DNA of 64,000 bases from NCBI GenBank assembly GCA_028718185.1, contig JAQUMH010000001.1, forward strand, positions 653,186 through 717,185. The letters are read 5' to 3'. Shown one piece after another: positions 35,525 to 44,243 of the stretch. The stretch is from Elusimicrobiota bacterium. GTDB taxonomy: Bacteria > Elusimicrobiota > UBA8919. The notes under the pieces were generated by a model that saw only the letters and a program-made list of their open reading frames with translations, did no database searches and was not told where the DNA came from. The translations under genes were made by a program, and so were the position numbers. Position 1 is the stretch's first letter. Each line of letters begins with the position of its first letter.

Positions 35525-36379
35525 TCAAATAAACTTCAATATCTCATTGAAGCGTTCAAATACTTTATTTAATTCAAAATTTGTGTTGACTCTGACCACG
35601 GGGAGTAAATCTGTTTCTACCTGATTGTGAAGCATTTTTACTTCTTCTTCGTTTAAACCAAAATCTATTTTATAATCCCTTTTATATTTTTCATGCTCTA
35701 ACTTTTTCCTAAATAAACCGATAAAATGCTTATCAGAAAAATTAAAATCAGATTGTGAAATTTGCCATAAATCATAGTAATCTCGTATTGCAACTTTTTC
35801 CCGTGTTATTGCGGCTCTTAATTTTTCCGCTACTGTTTCTTTTAAAGATAATGACATTATTCTATTTCTTGGCATTATATCTTTCCCGGTAAATGGATCC
35901 TGAAAGAAATGTTTAATTTCATTGTGAACCGGTTTATCAATCGGCAATTGTCTTAATGATATTTCTATTTTTATTCTTTCTTCTTTTCCGGTAATTATTG
36001 AATCATACAAAATAACGAATAAATACTGGGTTGAATTATTAAATCCTTTTCCCCTCGGATTCTCACTTCGTAATTTTATATCAGCTACGAATGTTGCCAT
36101 TTTTTCTCTGATTGGGGCAATGGCTTTGGATCTTTGAGAACGAGTAGTCAGAAGACTATCAGAATAATAGCAAAAATCGAGATCTTCACTTAAACGATTA
36201 TAATTAAGATATATCTTGTTAAGTAGTGTTCCGCCTTTAAATACCAGATTCTTAGTTAAACGTGATTCTATAGAATTTAAGATAACTGTAAGATAATAAT
36301 CTTTTTCTATAATAGCTGTACGAAAATTATATTTCTTTGCAATTACAGGAATTAAATTTTGCAATGTTAGTTTATCCAT
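35525..36379 (-). CDS. AbiEii-family nucleotidyltransferase toxin
   Basis: A 284-residue protein of the AbiEii/AbiGii (DUF1814) family. The nucleotidyltransferase core is visible as VFKGGTLLNKIYLNYNRLSE then DLDFCYY, with the D-x-D metal-binding pair; further family segments are RIKIEISLRQLP and ETVAEKLRAAITREKVAIRDYYDLW. AbiEii toxins transfer nucleotides (shown on tRNA for some homologues) and arrest growth or abort phage infection. The gene overlaps the antitoxin gene upstream by 8 nt, the normal order for type IV AbiE systems. Confidence 0.9.
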   Translation of the reverse strand: MDKLTLQNLIPVIAKKYNFRTAIIEKDYYLTVILNSIESRLTKNLVFKGGTLLNKIYLNYNRLSEDLDFCYYSDSLLTTRSQRSKAIAPIREKMATFVADIKLRSENPRGKGFNNSTQYLFVILYDSIITGKEERIKIEISLRQLPIDKPVHNEIKHFFQDPFTGKDIMPRNRIMSLSLKETVAEKLRAAITREKVAIRDYYDLWQISQSDFNFSDKHFIGLFRKKLEHEKYKRDYKIDFGLNEEEVKMLHNQVETDLLPVVRVNTNFELNKVFERFNEILKFI

Positions 36380-37163
36380 TTATTATAATTCGCCAATTTT
36401 TATCTATTTTTCCCCGGCGATTAGAGTTGTCAGGATTTAGTTTAACAAAAGTCATATCGTTATCTATAGACCTTTTTAATTTTTGCAATAACTCTTTATT
36501 AAAATTTATTTTTTCTAAAAGGTAACCCGCTCTTTTTTTTACTGACGCAACAGGAAACGCAATTAAATATTTAATAAATTTCTGCCGGTCTATTTTACTG
36601 ATATTGGATTCTAATACTTCTTTAATGCTGCCGAATGAAGATATAGGATAATATAAAAAATCAACCAGTGTTCTTTCCCTATCACTAACACTAACATATT
36701 CATTATCTATTTTTATTTTTTTAATACCGTAATATTTTTTATTCTCTATTTTTACCGCTTTATACCTAATACTTCCTATCGTCTTTAAAAAAGATCTTTT
36801 TGTATTCAAAACAAATATTGTATTAGGCACCTGTTCGGTAAAACCCCAATAATTATACATTGTAAAATAGCCGATATAATAAGGTATATCACCCATCCAC
36901 AACTTTGCTGTTATAAACTCATTTGGCGACCATAACTGATTAGGTGCATCAAGAGGAACAATAATATACTTTCCCCTTTCAATCTGTAGAAGCCGCCCTT
37001 TTTTAGTGAGTCTATATAAAACATTCACCGCTTTTCTCTTATCGCCAAATAAAGCTCGCACATATTCTTTAGTAATAAGTTTTTGCTTCTCGTAACCGGC
37101 ACGAGAAATCAGATATACTTCATCTTTAGATAATCCCCTGTAATTATTGTTTTTTTTATTCAT
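36372..37163 (-). CDS. AbiEi-family antitoxin / autorepressor
   Basis: A 263-residue protein with the AbiEi layout: an N-terminal winged-helix region (LSKDEVYLISRAGYEKQKL, TKKGRLLQIERGKYIIVP) and a larger C-terminal domain with the pattern YYIGYFTMYNYWGFTEQVPN and SVSDRERTLVDFLYYP. AbiEi neutralises the AbiEii toxin and represses its own operon by binding inverted repeats. I start at the ATG at 37163; an in-frame TTG six codons upstream overlaps the operator. The operator palindrome is 18 nt before the start. Confidence 0.88.
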   Translation of the reverse strand: MNKKNNNYRGLSKDEVYLISRAGYEKQKLITKEYVRALFGDKRKAVNVLYRLTKKGRLLQIERGKYIIVPLDAPNQLWSPNEFITAKLWMGDIPYYIGYFTMYNYWGFTEQVPNTIFVLNTKRSFLKTIGSIRYKAVKIENKKYYGIKKIKIDNEYVSVSDRERTLVDFLYYPISSFGSIKEVLESNISKIDRQKFIKYLIAFPVASVKKRAGYLLEKINFNKELLQKLKRSIDNDMTFVKLNPDNSNRRGKIDKNWRIIING

Positions 37164-37180
37164 TGTATTGCGTTTTACCA

Positions 37181-37199
37181 ATTCTCATATTATGAGAAT
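37181..37199. promoter_or_regulatory. Palindromic operator of the AbiE operon
   Basis: ATTCTCATA-T-TATGAGAAT is a perfect inverted repeat with 9-bp arms. It lies just downstream of the predicted -10, about +10 to +28 of the transcript, where a bound repressor would block transcription. AbiEi is the likely ligand, as autoregulation is known for this family. Confidence 0.7.
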
Positions 37200-37215
37200 A
37201 CCACTAACTGAATAT

Positions 37216-37243
37216 ATTATATAAAATAAAGGTATTTTGTCAA
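37216..37243 (-). promoter_or_regulatory. Sigma-70 promoter of the AbiE operon
   Basis: TTGACA (37243-37238) and TATAAT (37221-37216) on the minus strand, 16 nt apart: both hexamers are perfect consensus. The operator palindrome follows 17 nt downstream. Confidence 0.75.
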
Positions 37244-37417
37244 GGGGGTTTTGCTAAAATAATTTTTTATTTTTTGGGATAGGCGAAGATGTCCTGTGAA
37301 AGAGTAAAAAAATTAACACTAATAGGGTTTTTTATAGGTATGGCACGCCCCACCACTTAAGCTTTGGCGGGCGAGCAAGAACATGCGACTACAATTATGA
37401 CACCAAAAGATTATGGT

Positions 37418-38824
37418 TTACTTTTTTTCTATGATTGGTAGGCTGGCGGCTACTACTGCTTGGCCTAGACGTTTGCTTTTTTCGTCTGGAGTACGCAACT
37501 TGATTGAAGATGCTAAATCAGGAAATTCTTCTTTTAAAATATCCTCTGCTATTGATATTACTAAATCACCACCGGTTCCGGTCATAACACGTCCTAAAAC
37601 TAACAAGTTTTTCATGTCATAAAAATCTGCGTAATGGGCTATGGTATAACCCAGGTAAGTACCGATAGTTTCATATATTTTTTTAGCTTTCTGGTCACCT
37701 GCAGCCATTAGTTTTTGGACTCCAACAAGCTTTTCAGGTAAAGGCATTCCTTTCGGGAAATCAATTCCGGCAACCGGTGCCAATCTACCTACTGCCTGCT
37801 GGGAGAAATACTGTGAACCGCAGCCTATATCACCGGACCACTCGTCAATAGGCGCGTTATCACGGTAATCAACAGGGACAAACGCCAATTCGTTCAGCCA
37901 GTTTGTGATAGTGCCTTTAGATGTGACATAACCTGCCGCCTGACTGGTGCCCATTGCTATCCCTAAAAGGGTGTTTGTATTCATTGATATCGCACCGGCA
38001 AGGGCTGTAACTTCACCGTCATTTACAACAACAAAGGGAACATTGTTCCACTCTTTTTTCATGTCAAGAAACATGTTAACTATATGTTTTTTAAAATCCG
38101 CTTCCGGAACTGCGCGAAAAAGAGATGCGACCCGAACCTGGTTATTTACATATGCACCAGCAGCGCTGCCGCCTATCGCATCAACACGCGGCATTTTTGC
38201 AGCTGCACGCTTTAAAGAATCGGCTACACCCGATATATGATATTGCGGGTCTTTCTGGACATAAGGGTCCCACACAACTTCATCCGTAAAGACAACTTTA
38301 CCATCAATAACAGCCGCACATTTCCGGTCAGAACCACCGAGGTCAAAACCAATCCTGCATCCGTCAAAATGACCGCCAAGAGGAATGTCTATTTCACGGG
38401 AAGAAGGAGCTTTTTCAAACGGACAATTTATTACTTCAATCGGTTTGCCATAATTTTTTACGCCTATAATGTCATCGTCAAATTTTCGTTCGCCTTTCGG
38501 AGAATAGGTTTTTCTGATAAAATCCGCAATCTCTTTATTCCCTGCTATTGTTATTTTATACCCGCCTTTCATCCACAATAAAAACTTTACGATACGCTCA
38601 ACATATTTTATATTTAGGTCAACCCATTCTTTCTTGTGAGGAAAGATTTCAGTCGTATAGATGGATACTGTACCATCGCTTCTTTCCAGTGCAATAGTCA
38701 TCTTTTCGCCCGAACCGGAACTTTTAACAGCTTCCCTATAAGCCCTGTTCCAAAAAATTGCAGGGACAAAATTGGGATCCAAGACGGGTTTCCTTTTGTT
38801 ACTCACCTTAATTTTCAAAGCCAT
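37418..38824 (-). CDS. ROK-like sugar kinase with N-terminal extension
   Basis: A 468-residue ASKHA-fold kinase. The phosphate-1 loop is IGFDLGGSDRK near residue ~170; further ROK/BadF-like marks are VVVNDGEVTALAGA, LLGIAMGTSQAAGYV and IGCGSQYFSQQAVG, the last replacing the Cys-rich zinc motif of ROK kinases. A ~165-residue N-terminal part precedes the kinase core and is not typical of ROK proteins (~300-320 residues). It lies downstream of nagA on the same strand, so N-acetylglucosamine or a related amino sugar is the likely substrate; this is inference. AGGAGG precedes the ATG. Confidence 0.75.
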   Translation of the reverse strand: MALKIKVSNKRKPVLDPNFVPAIFWNRAYREAVKSSGSGEKMTIALERSDGTVSIYTTEIFPHKKEWVDLNIKYVERIVKFLLWMKGGYKITIAGNKEIADFIRKTYSPKGERKFDDDIIGVKNYGKPIEVINCPFEKAPSSREIDIPLGGHFDGCRIGFDLGGSDRKCAAVIDGKVVFTDEVVWDPYVQKDPQYHISGVADSLKRAAAKMPRVDAIGGSAAGAYVNNQVRVASLFRAVPEADFKKHIVNMFLDMKKEWNNVPFVVVNDGEVTALAGAISMNTNTLLGIAMGTSQAAGYVTSKGTITNWLNELAFVPVDYRDNAPIDEWSGDIGCGSQYFSQQAVGRLAPVAGIDFPKGMPLPEKLVGVQKLMAAGDQKAKKIYETIGTYLGYTIAHYADFYDMKNLLVLGRVMTGTGGDLVISIAEDILKEEFPDLASSIKLRTPDEKSKRLGQAVVAASLPIIEKK

Positions 38825-38849
38825 GATTGGCCTCCTATATGTAAAACAT

Positions 38850-38932
38850 AAAGTTATAGAGTTATTGGGTTTTAGGGTTATAGGGTTTTAACTCTATGAA
38901 CTCTATAACTCCATAAACCCTATAACTCTGCC
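38850..38932. repeat. Short tandem repeat (GTTATAGAG / AACTCTATAACTCC)
   Basis: GGGTTTTAGGGTTATAGGGT units are followed by ACTCTATGAACTCTATAACT units, forming an imperfect inverted repeat that fills the nagA-kinase gap. Same family as 4251-4353. Confidence 0.6.
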
Positions 38933-38934
38933 TT

Positions 38935-40080
38935 CTAATATTCATGCAATTCGCCGTTTACGAAGACTGCTTTCGGGCAGAATTTATCATCTAAAATCGC
39001 TATGTCTGCAAAATATCCTTGTTTAATTTCACCGACTTTTTCGATTCCTAAACTTTTTGCCTGGTTATAGCTGGTGGTTTTAATCAGTTGACTTAACGGC
39101 AAACCGGTTATTTCATAAACATTTTTCAGGGTGTCATAATATTTTATAGTGCTTCCGGCTAATGCGCCGTTAGATACCAGGCGAGCTTCACCGTTTTCAA
39201 CTTTAACATCCAGTCCGCCTATTTGAAAATTGCCGTCTTTAAGCCAGGCAGCTGCCGAAGCGTCTGTGATAAGAACTATTTTTTCAACGTTCCTGACTTT
39301 AAATATAAGTTGTATCATTTCAACGCATAAATGAACTTTGTCGCAAATAACTTCTGTAAGAATATCGTTATCTAAAAGTCCTGCCCCAACAAGTCCTATT
39401 TCTCTGTGATGCAGTTTTGTCATCTGGTTACAGAAATGGGTCAAATGCTTAAGTCCCGCTTTTTTTGCCTCATAAAATTCTTCATATGTCGCAGCACTGT
39501 GCCCGCAAGATGAAGCAATACCCATGGCACTTAAATCTTTTATAAATTTTAGCCCGCCTTCTACTTCGGTTGCAAATGTTACTTTCAAAACTTTTACTAT
39601 TTTATTAAGTCTTTTAACTTCTTCAATATCGGGTTTCCGTACAAATTTGGGGTTCATTGCACCCAAACAAGTAGGATTTATGTACGGTCCTTCAAGATGC
39701 ATACCTGCAACTTTAGAATATGTTGTTTTCTTCTGATAATCTGCAATAGCTTGTAAGCATTTTGTAATACCTTCTTCCGGGGCGGTTAATGTCGCGGGCA
39801 CCATTGTTGTCACACCTTCGTTTAATTTCCATTTGGCTATTGTTTCAGCAGCTTCTAATGTACCATCTATAAAATCAAAACCGCTATTACCATGAAAATG
39901 TATATCTATAAAACCAGGAACAGCCATTTTCCCGTTTGCATCATAAACTTTATCTGATTTGGGTAGTTGTTCTCCGGCAGAATAAATTTTCTCTATATAT
40001 TTCCCTTTTATGGCTATGGATGCTTTGGATATTTCCAAATCCGGCGAAATTAACCTGCAATTAGTAATTAGCTTGTCCAT
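38935..40080 (-). CDS. nagA: N-acetylglucosamine-6-phosphate deacetylase
   Basis: A 381-residue amidohydrolase of normal NagA length. Visible marks: VPGFIDIHFHGNSGFDFIDG (metal-binding HxH), GMHLEGPYINP (Glu ligand), SCGHSAATYEEF (His), HLTHFCNQMTKLHHRE, and LITDASAAAW (catalytic Asp). It hydrolyses GlcNAc-6-phosphate to glucosamine-6-phosphate in amino-sugar catabolism or cell-wall recycling. The ROK-like kinase gene follows downstream. NagB is not in the window. GGAG precedes the ATG. Confidence 0.93.
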   Translation of the reverse strand: MDKLITNCRLISPDLEISKASIAIKGKYIEKIYSAGEQLPKSDKVYDANGKMAVPGFIDIHFHGNSGFDFIDGTLEAAETIAKWKLNEGVTTMVPATLTAPEEGITKCLQAIADYQKKTTYSKVAGMHLEGPYINPTCLGAMNPKFVRKPDIEEVKRLNKIVKVLKVTFATEVEGGLKFIKDLSAMGIASSCGHSAATYEEFYEAKKAGLKHLTHFCNQMTKLHHREIGLVGAGLLDNDILTEVICDKVHLCVEMIQLIFKVRNVEKIVLITDASAAAWLKDGNFQIGGLDVKVENGEARLVSNGALAGSTIKYYDTLKNVYEITGLPLSQLIKTTSYNQAKSLGIEKVGEIKQGYFADIAILDDKFCPKAVFVNGELHEY

Positions 40081-40159
40081 TGTTTTTTCTCCTTTTTAAA
40101 AAAATGTGTTATGTGTTAAGTGTAATGTGTGATGTATGATGGTTTTTTAACTATCTTCT

Positions 40160-40312
40160 TATTGTCCCCCCTCATCTTTCATCTTCTCCCCTATGGGAAG
40201 AAGAAAGAGACAATTTTTTACTGCGGATTGCCAAGGGCAATCCACTACATAAACTACTTTTTGGGTGAGCAGGCTCACCCCTACGCGGTCATTTTCTCAC
40301 CACAGAAGAGAA
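40160..40312. repeat. Dispersed repeat cluster upstream of nagA
   Basis: Contains CTCCCCTATGGGAAGAAGAAAG, GGATTGCCAAGGGCAATCC with CACTACAT, and GGTGAGCAGGCTCACCCCT with ACGCG. The last two occur in the same order at 42177-42240, so the pair is duplicated about 2 kb apart, flanking the radical-SAM gene. No gene is seen in 40081-40349. Confidence 0.7.
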
Positions 40313-40349
40313 TATAATAAATTTTATTATTTTTTTTCTAAAAATCAAG

Positions 40350-42068
40350 TCAATTGTATTCCTTTTTATTTTTTGAAAATAGTACAATTTCTTTCTGGGC
40401 TCCTTTTTTGTTTGTATCTTTTTCTACGAAAACAGGCTCGTTGGTAAAAGGGTCTTGTTCGGTGTAATACATCAGTGTTGAATAGGTTGAAGGTGTAGGG
40501 GTAAATATCTGCATTTGTTCCGGGATTAGCTTTAACTCTCTTGATGCGAATTCTTTTAATTTTTTCATTTCCTCAATACCGCATCCCGGGTGAGCTGCAA
40601 TAAAATAATATGTTAAAAATTGTTTTTTCCCACATTCTTTATTAAGACTATCAAACAACTTCTTAAAATCACTTAAATAGTGCTTGCCGGGTTTGCCCAT
40701 CTTTTTTAATACAACATCTTCGGTATGCTCGGGCGCTATTTTTAACTGTCCTGAAACATGATTTAAAACCAGTTCTTTTAAATACGCAGTACCATATTGT
40801 TTATCTTCTAATATAAGGTCATACCTGATACCTGATGCTACAAAAACTTTTTTTATACCGGGGATTGTCCTTAATTTTGCCAAAAGGTCTATTTGTTTTT
40901 TATGGCTTAATCCCAGATTTTTACATATTCTAGGATAAACACATCTTTTATTTGAACAATGTCCCTGTGTAAATTTTTTACTGCACTCTATCCCATACAT
41001 ATTGGCAGTCTGTCCGCCTACATCCAGAACATATCCTTTGAAACCCGTCAATTTAGTAATCTTTTTCGCTTCATCTAAAATAGATTTTTCGGTCCTTGAT
41101 ATAACAGTGGTTCCCTGGTGAACAGCAAGCGAACAGAAATTACATTCTCCGTAGCAACCCCTGTGGGTAGTAATTGAGAATCTTATAGTTTCTAATGCCC
41201 GGACCTCCCCGCTCTTCTTATAGTACGGGTGGATATCCCGCTCATAATCCAAATCATATATTCCGGATAATTCCTGCTCTGTTAAATTATACTGAGGCGG
41301 GTTATGAATAAGATATCTTGTGTCCTGTTTCTGGCATAAGCCTTTCGCTGTTAAAGAATCAATATTAGCATAGAAAGTATTGAACATTTCAGTAAATTTT
41401 TGCATACCATCCGGCGAACTCACTTTAACTTCTTCGTATGAAGGAAGCAAATGATACCCGTCTTTTTGAGTCTTGGAAATATAACAAATTCCCAGGACAT
41501 CCTCCGATGATTCATTATTTTTCAGTTTTTTTGCAAGTTCTAAAACAGATTTTTCGCCCATTCCGTAAACCAAAAAATCTGCTTTAGCGTCAAATAAAAT
41601 AGACCTTCGAACTTGATTGTCCCAGTAATCGTAATGCGGTATTCTTCTTAAACTAGCTTCTATACCGCCAAGTACAATAGGTTTTGTGTTTTTGAAATGT
41701 CTCCTAATTAAATTTGAATAAGCTATAACCGCCCTGTCAGGTCTTTTGTTGTTTTCACCGCCGGGTGTAAAATCATCCTGTTTTCTTCTCTTTTTGGTTG
41801 CTGTATAATTTGCAACCATAGAATCAACACAACCTGAAGTAATACCCCAGAAAAGTGACGGCTCACCTAATCTTTTAATATCGGAATCAGTGCTAATGTC
41901 CGGCTGAGCGATAATACCGACTTTATAACCGGCGTTGAGAAAGACTTTACCTATAACTGCGGAACCGGTATGAGGACTATCAATATAGGTATCGCCTGTA
42001 ATAAGAATCACATCCAGATTTTCCCATCCGAGTTTGGTAACTTCTTCTTTGGTTGTAGGTATAAACAT
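40350..42068 (-). CDS. YgiQ-family radical-SAM protein (UPF0313)
   Basis: A 572-residue radical-SAM protein. The N-terminal ~250 residues are the family's own domain (DVILITGDTYIDSPHTGSAV, GIIAQPD, PSLFWGITSGCVDSMVANYT). The [4Fe-4S] motif is HRGCYGECNFCSLA, followed by SRTEKSILDEAK. The C-terminus contains the usual PTPSTYSTLMYYTEQDPF. The reaction of YgiQ proteins is not established. The gene lies between two copies of a repeat pair and has no obvious functional link to its neighbours. The start is the first ATG; no strong ribosome-binding site. Confidence 0.92.
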   Translation of the reverse strand: MFIPTTKEEVTKLGWENLDVILITGDTYIDSPHTGSAVIGKVFLNAGYKVGIIAQPDISTDSDIKRLGEPSLFWGITSGCVDSMVANYTATKKRRKQDDFTPGGENNKRPDRAVIAYSNLIRRHFKNTKPIVLGGIEASLRRIPHYDYWDNQVRRSILFDAKADFLVYGMGEKSVLELAKKLKNNESSEDVLGICYISKTQKDGYHLLPSYEEVKVSSPDGMQKFTEMFNTFYANIDSLTAKGLCQKQDTRYLIHNPPQYNLTEQELSGIYDLDYERDIHPYYKKSGEVRALETIRFSITTHRGCYGECNFCSLAVHQGTTVISRTEKSILDEAKKITKLTGFKGYVLDVGGQTANMYGIECSKKFTQGHCSNKRCVYPRICKNLGLSHKKQIDLLAKLRTIPGIKKVFVASGIRYDLILEDKQYGTAYLKELVLNHVSGQLKIAPEHTEDVVLKKMGKPGKHYLSDFKKLFDSLNKECGKKQFLTYYFIAAHPGCGIEEMKKLKEFASRELKLIPEQMQIFTPTPSTYSTLMYYTEQDPFTNEPVFVEKDTNKKGAQKEIVLFSKNKKEYN

Positions 42069-42176
42069 AAATTTGATAATAGTCCGCCACTAAATCTTTG
42101 GTGGATTAAAGACTTATGGTCTCCCATACTCCCTGCTTGCCGGTAGGCAGGGTTCATCTTCTAACCTGTGGGGATT

Positions 42177-42292
42177 TTACTGCGGATTGCCAAGGGCAAT
42201 CCACTACATTAATTTCTTTTTGGGTGAGCAAGCTCACCCCTACGCGATCATCCTCTATCCGTTGGAGAGAAGAAAAAATTTAAGGGTATGCG
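42177..42292. repeat. Dispersed repeat cluster, second copy
   Basis: GGATTGCCAAGGGCAATCC-ACTACAT, then GGGTGAGCAAGCTCACCCCT-ACGCGATCATC and a decayed TCTATCCGTTGGAGAGA palindrome. Just upstream (42087-42112) is CCGCCACTAAATCTTTGGTGG, another dispersed palindrome. The gap 42069-42310 has no gene. Confidence 0.65.
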
Positions 42293-42310
42293 GATAACTG
42301 TGATTTGCTA

Positions 42311-43330
42311 TTAAGGAATGATTATTACTTTCATGGATTCTTTGGCTTCGGCGACTGTTTTAAAACCAAGACCGGTTTCATCTAAGCTGAATCTATGGGT
42401 AATCATATCTTTCACTTTGATTTTACCTGATTTCATTAGATCAAGTGAGGCGGAGAGGTCATCCGGTGCTGCTCCGTATGAAGTCAATGTCGTCATTTCA
42501 TTCCGCCAAAAATCGTTTATCGGTATCGGCAAATCAATCCCGGGTTCTGGAACTGCAAAAAACAATATTTTTCCACCACGGTCGGCTAATTTTAATGCTT
42601 GTTTTGATGCAGAAAGTGCACCTGTGCAAACTATGACTGCATCTGCTAAACGGTTATCGTTTAATTTAAGAATTTCTTCGGAAATATTTTTTGAAGCGTT
42701 TATAGCATAATCTGCGCCGAACTTTTTCGCCATGCTGATACGGTATTCATTTAAATCGGCTGCAATTACTTTCCCTGCACCGTAGATTTTAGAAAGCTGG
42801 ATATGGAGTATACCCGACATCCCGCAACCGAGAACCAGCACGCAGTTACCCGGTTTAATACCAAGCAGTCTTTGTCCCCGTACAGCACAGCCTATCGGTT
42901 CGATAAAAGTTCCTTCCTCAAAACTCATACTATCGGGAAGGATATAAGTACCTTTATCTATATTTATCTTCGGAATTCGTATATACTCGGCGAAACCGCC
43001 CGGGTAAAAATTTGTCTTGTGCAGTGTTTCACAAGCTGTATGATGACCATTCAAACAATAGTGGCATTCATTACAGGGAACGTGATGGGACACAAAAATT
43101 CTGTCACCAACTTTATATTTTTTTACTTTTTTCCCTACAGAGGACACAACACCTGCTGCTTCATGGCCTAACACAATAGGCGCTTTTTTAATCCTGTACC
43201 ATTCCATGACATCGCTGCCGCAAATACCGCTTGCCATTACCTTTAAAAGCAATTCGTCATCACCTATTGCAGGTACAGGTACTTCCTGTATTCTGATATC
43301 TTTATTATTATAATAAACCGCTACTTTCAT
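42311..43330 (-). CDS. Zinc-dependent medium-chain dehydrogenase (alcohol/polyol type)
   Basis: A 339-residue MDR-family dehydrogenase. Catalytic zinc ligands are seen in GICGSDVMEW and LGHEAAGVV; the structural zinc Cys cluster is CNECHYCLNGHHTAC; the NAD(P) site is VLVLGCGMSGILHIQL with the acidic strand end IAADLNEYR, suggesting NAD. Family members oxidise sorbitol, threonine, inositol derivatives and other polyols. It follows a class I aldolase gene in what appears to be a sugar-degradation operon. A palindromic element directly abuts the ATG and no ribosome-binding site is visible. Confidence 0.88.
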   Translation of the reverse strand: MKVAVYYNNKDIRIQEVPVPAIGDDELLLKVMASGICGSDVMEWYRIKKAPIVLGHEAAGVVSSVGKKVKKYKVGDRIFVSHHVPCNECHYCLNGHHTACETLHKTNFYPGGFAEYIRIPKINIDKGTYILPDSMSFEEGTFIEPIGCAVRGQRLLGIKPGNCVLVLGCGMSGILHIQLSKIYGAGKVIAADLNEYRISMAKKFGADYAINASKNISEEILKLNDNRLADAVIVCTGALSASKQALKLADRGGKILFFAVPEPGIDLPIPINDFWRNEMTTLTSYGAAPDDLSASLDLMKSGKIKVKDMITHRFSLDETGLGFKTVAEAKESMKVIIIP

Positions 43331-43420
43331 AAGTTGATGCCGACCAAGATCGGCAACTACATCAATATTGTAGTGGCAGAGCTTGCTCTGCCTTCATCCT
43401 CCCAATTTCCATACAATAAA
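43331..43420. repeat. Composite palindromic element between aldolase and dehydrogenase genes
   Basis: GCCGACCAAGATCGGC, AACTACATCAATATTGTAGT, GGCAGAGCTTGCTCTGCC and the tail AATTTCCATACAATAAATT. It occupies the complete 90-nt gap from stop codon to start codon. Confidence 0.78.
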
Positions 43421-44212
43421 TTATTTACTTCTTTTTTTAGATAAACTTTCGTATAAATCCAACGCTTCTTTAACTGACGCTTTTTTGTGAACAATTGAAC
43501 GGACTGCCTGGATCATAGCTATAGGATTTTCCGATTGGAATATGTTTCTACCCATATCAACCCCTACGGCTCCTTTATCTATAGCGTTATAAGCAAGTTG
43601 TAACGCTTCTTTTTCGGGTAGTTTTTTCCCGCCGGCAATAACTACCGGGACAGGACATGTTTTAATCACTGTTTCAAAATCGTCACAATAATATGTCTTT
43701 ACTATATTTGCACCGAGTTCCGCTGCTATACGGCAGCATAAACTGAGATATCTCGCATCCCTGACCATATCTTTACCGACAGCAGTAACCGCAAGGACCG
43801 GTATCCCGTATTCCTGCGCTTCGTTTATTAAATCTGTCAACCCCAATAATGTCTGTCTTTCATTAGGTGAACCTACAAAAATAGAAATCGCTACTCCGGA
43901 AACGTTCAAGCGTATTGCGTCTTTCATAGAAACCGTTGTCCCTTCATTTGACAGCTCACTTAATATACTTGTCCCGCCGGAAACCCTTAAAACAATCGGG
44001 ACATCAGATTTCGGGTCAACTGCCGCCCTCAACATCCCTCTTGTGAGCATCAGAGTATCCGCATATGGAATAAGCGGCTTGACGGTTTTAGTAAGATCTT
44101 CCAGCCCGGTTGTCGGTCCTAAAAAATACCCGTGGTCAACTGCCAGCATAACTGTTTTCCCCGTGCCCGGTTTAATAATCTTTGATAAACGATTTTCCAT
44201 TCCCCAATCCAT
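43421..44212 (-). CDS. DhnA/LsrF-type class I aldolase
   Basis: A 263-residue TIM-barrel protein of the archaeal-type class I fructose-bisphosphate aldolase (DhnA/FbaB/LsrF) family: MLAVDHGYFLGPTTGLEDL, VAISIFVGSPNERQTL, the Schiff-base Lys region ANIVKTYYCDDFE, PVVIAGGKKLPEKEAL and GAVGVDMGRNIFQSENP. Members cleave fructose-bisphosphate or act as the LsrF thiolase on autoinducer-2 breakdown products; sequence alone does not separate these. AAGGAGG lies upstream of the ATG. It precedes the polyol-type dehydrogenase gene. Confidence 0.88.
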   Translation of the reverse strand: MDWGMENRLSKIIKPGTGKTVMLAVDHGYFLGPTTGLEDLTKTVKPLIPYADTLMLTRGMLRAAVDPKSDVPIVLRVSGGTSILSELSNEGTTVSMKDAIRLNVSGVAISIFVGSPNERQTLLGLTDLINEAQEYGIPVLAVTAVGKDMVRDARYLSLCCRIAAELGANIVKTYYCDDFETVIKTCPVPVVIAGGKKLPEKEALQLAYNAIDKGAVGVDMGRNIFQSENPIAMIQAVRSIVHKKASVKEALDLYESLSKKRSK

Positions 44213-44243
44213 TTTCTTACCCTCCTTATATCTATTAAGCCAC

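Noticed and set aside
37160-37181. AbiEi start at the upstream TTG
   Set aside because: It would overlap the operator palindrome; the ATG at 37163 gives the normal protein.
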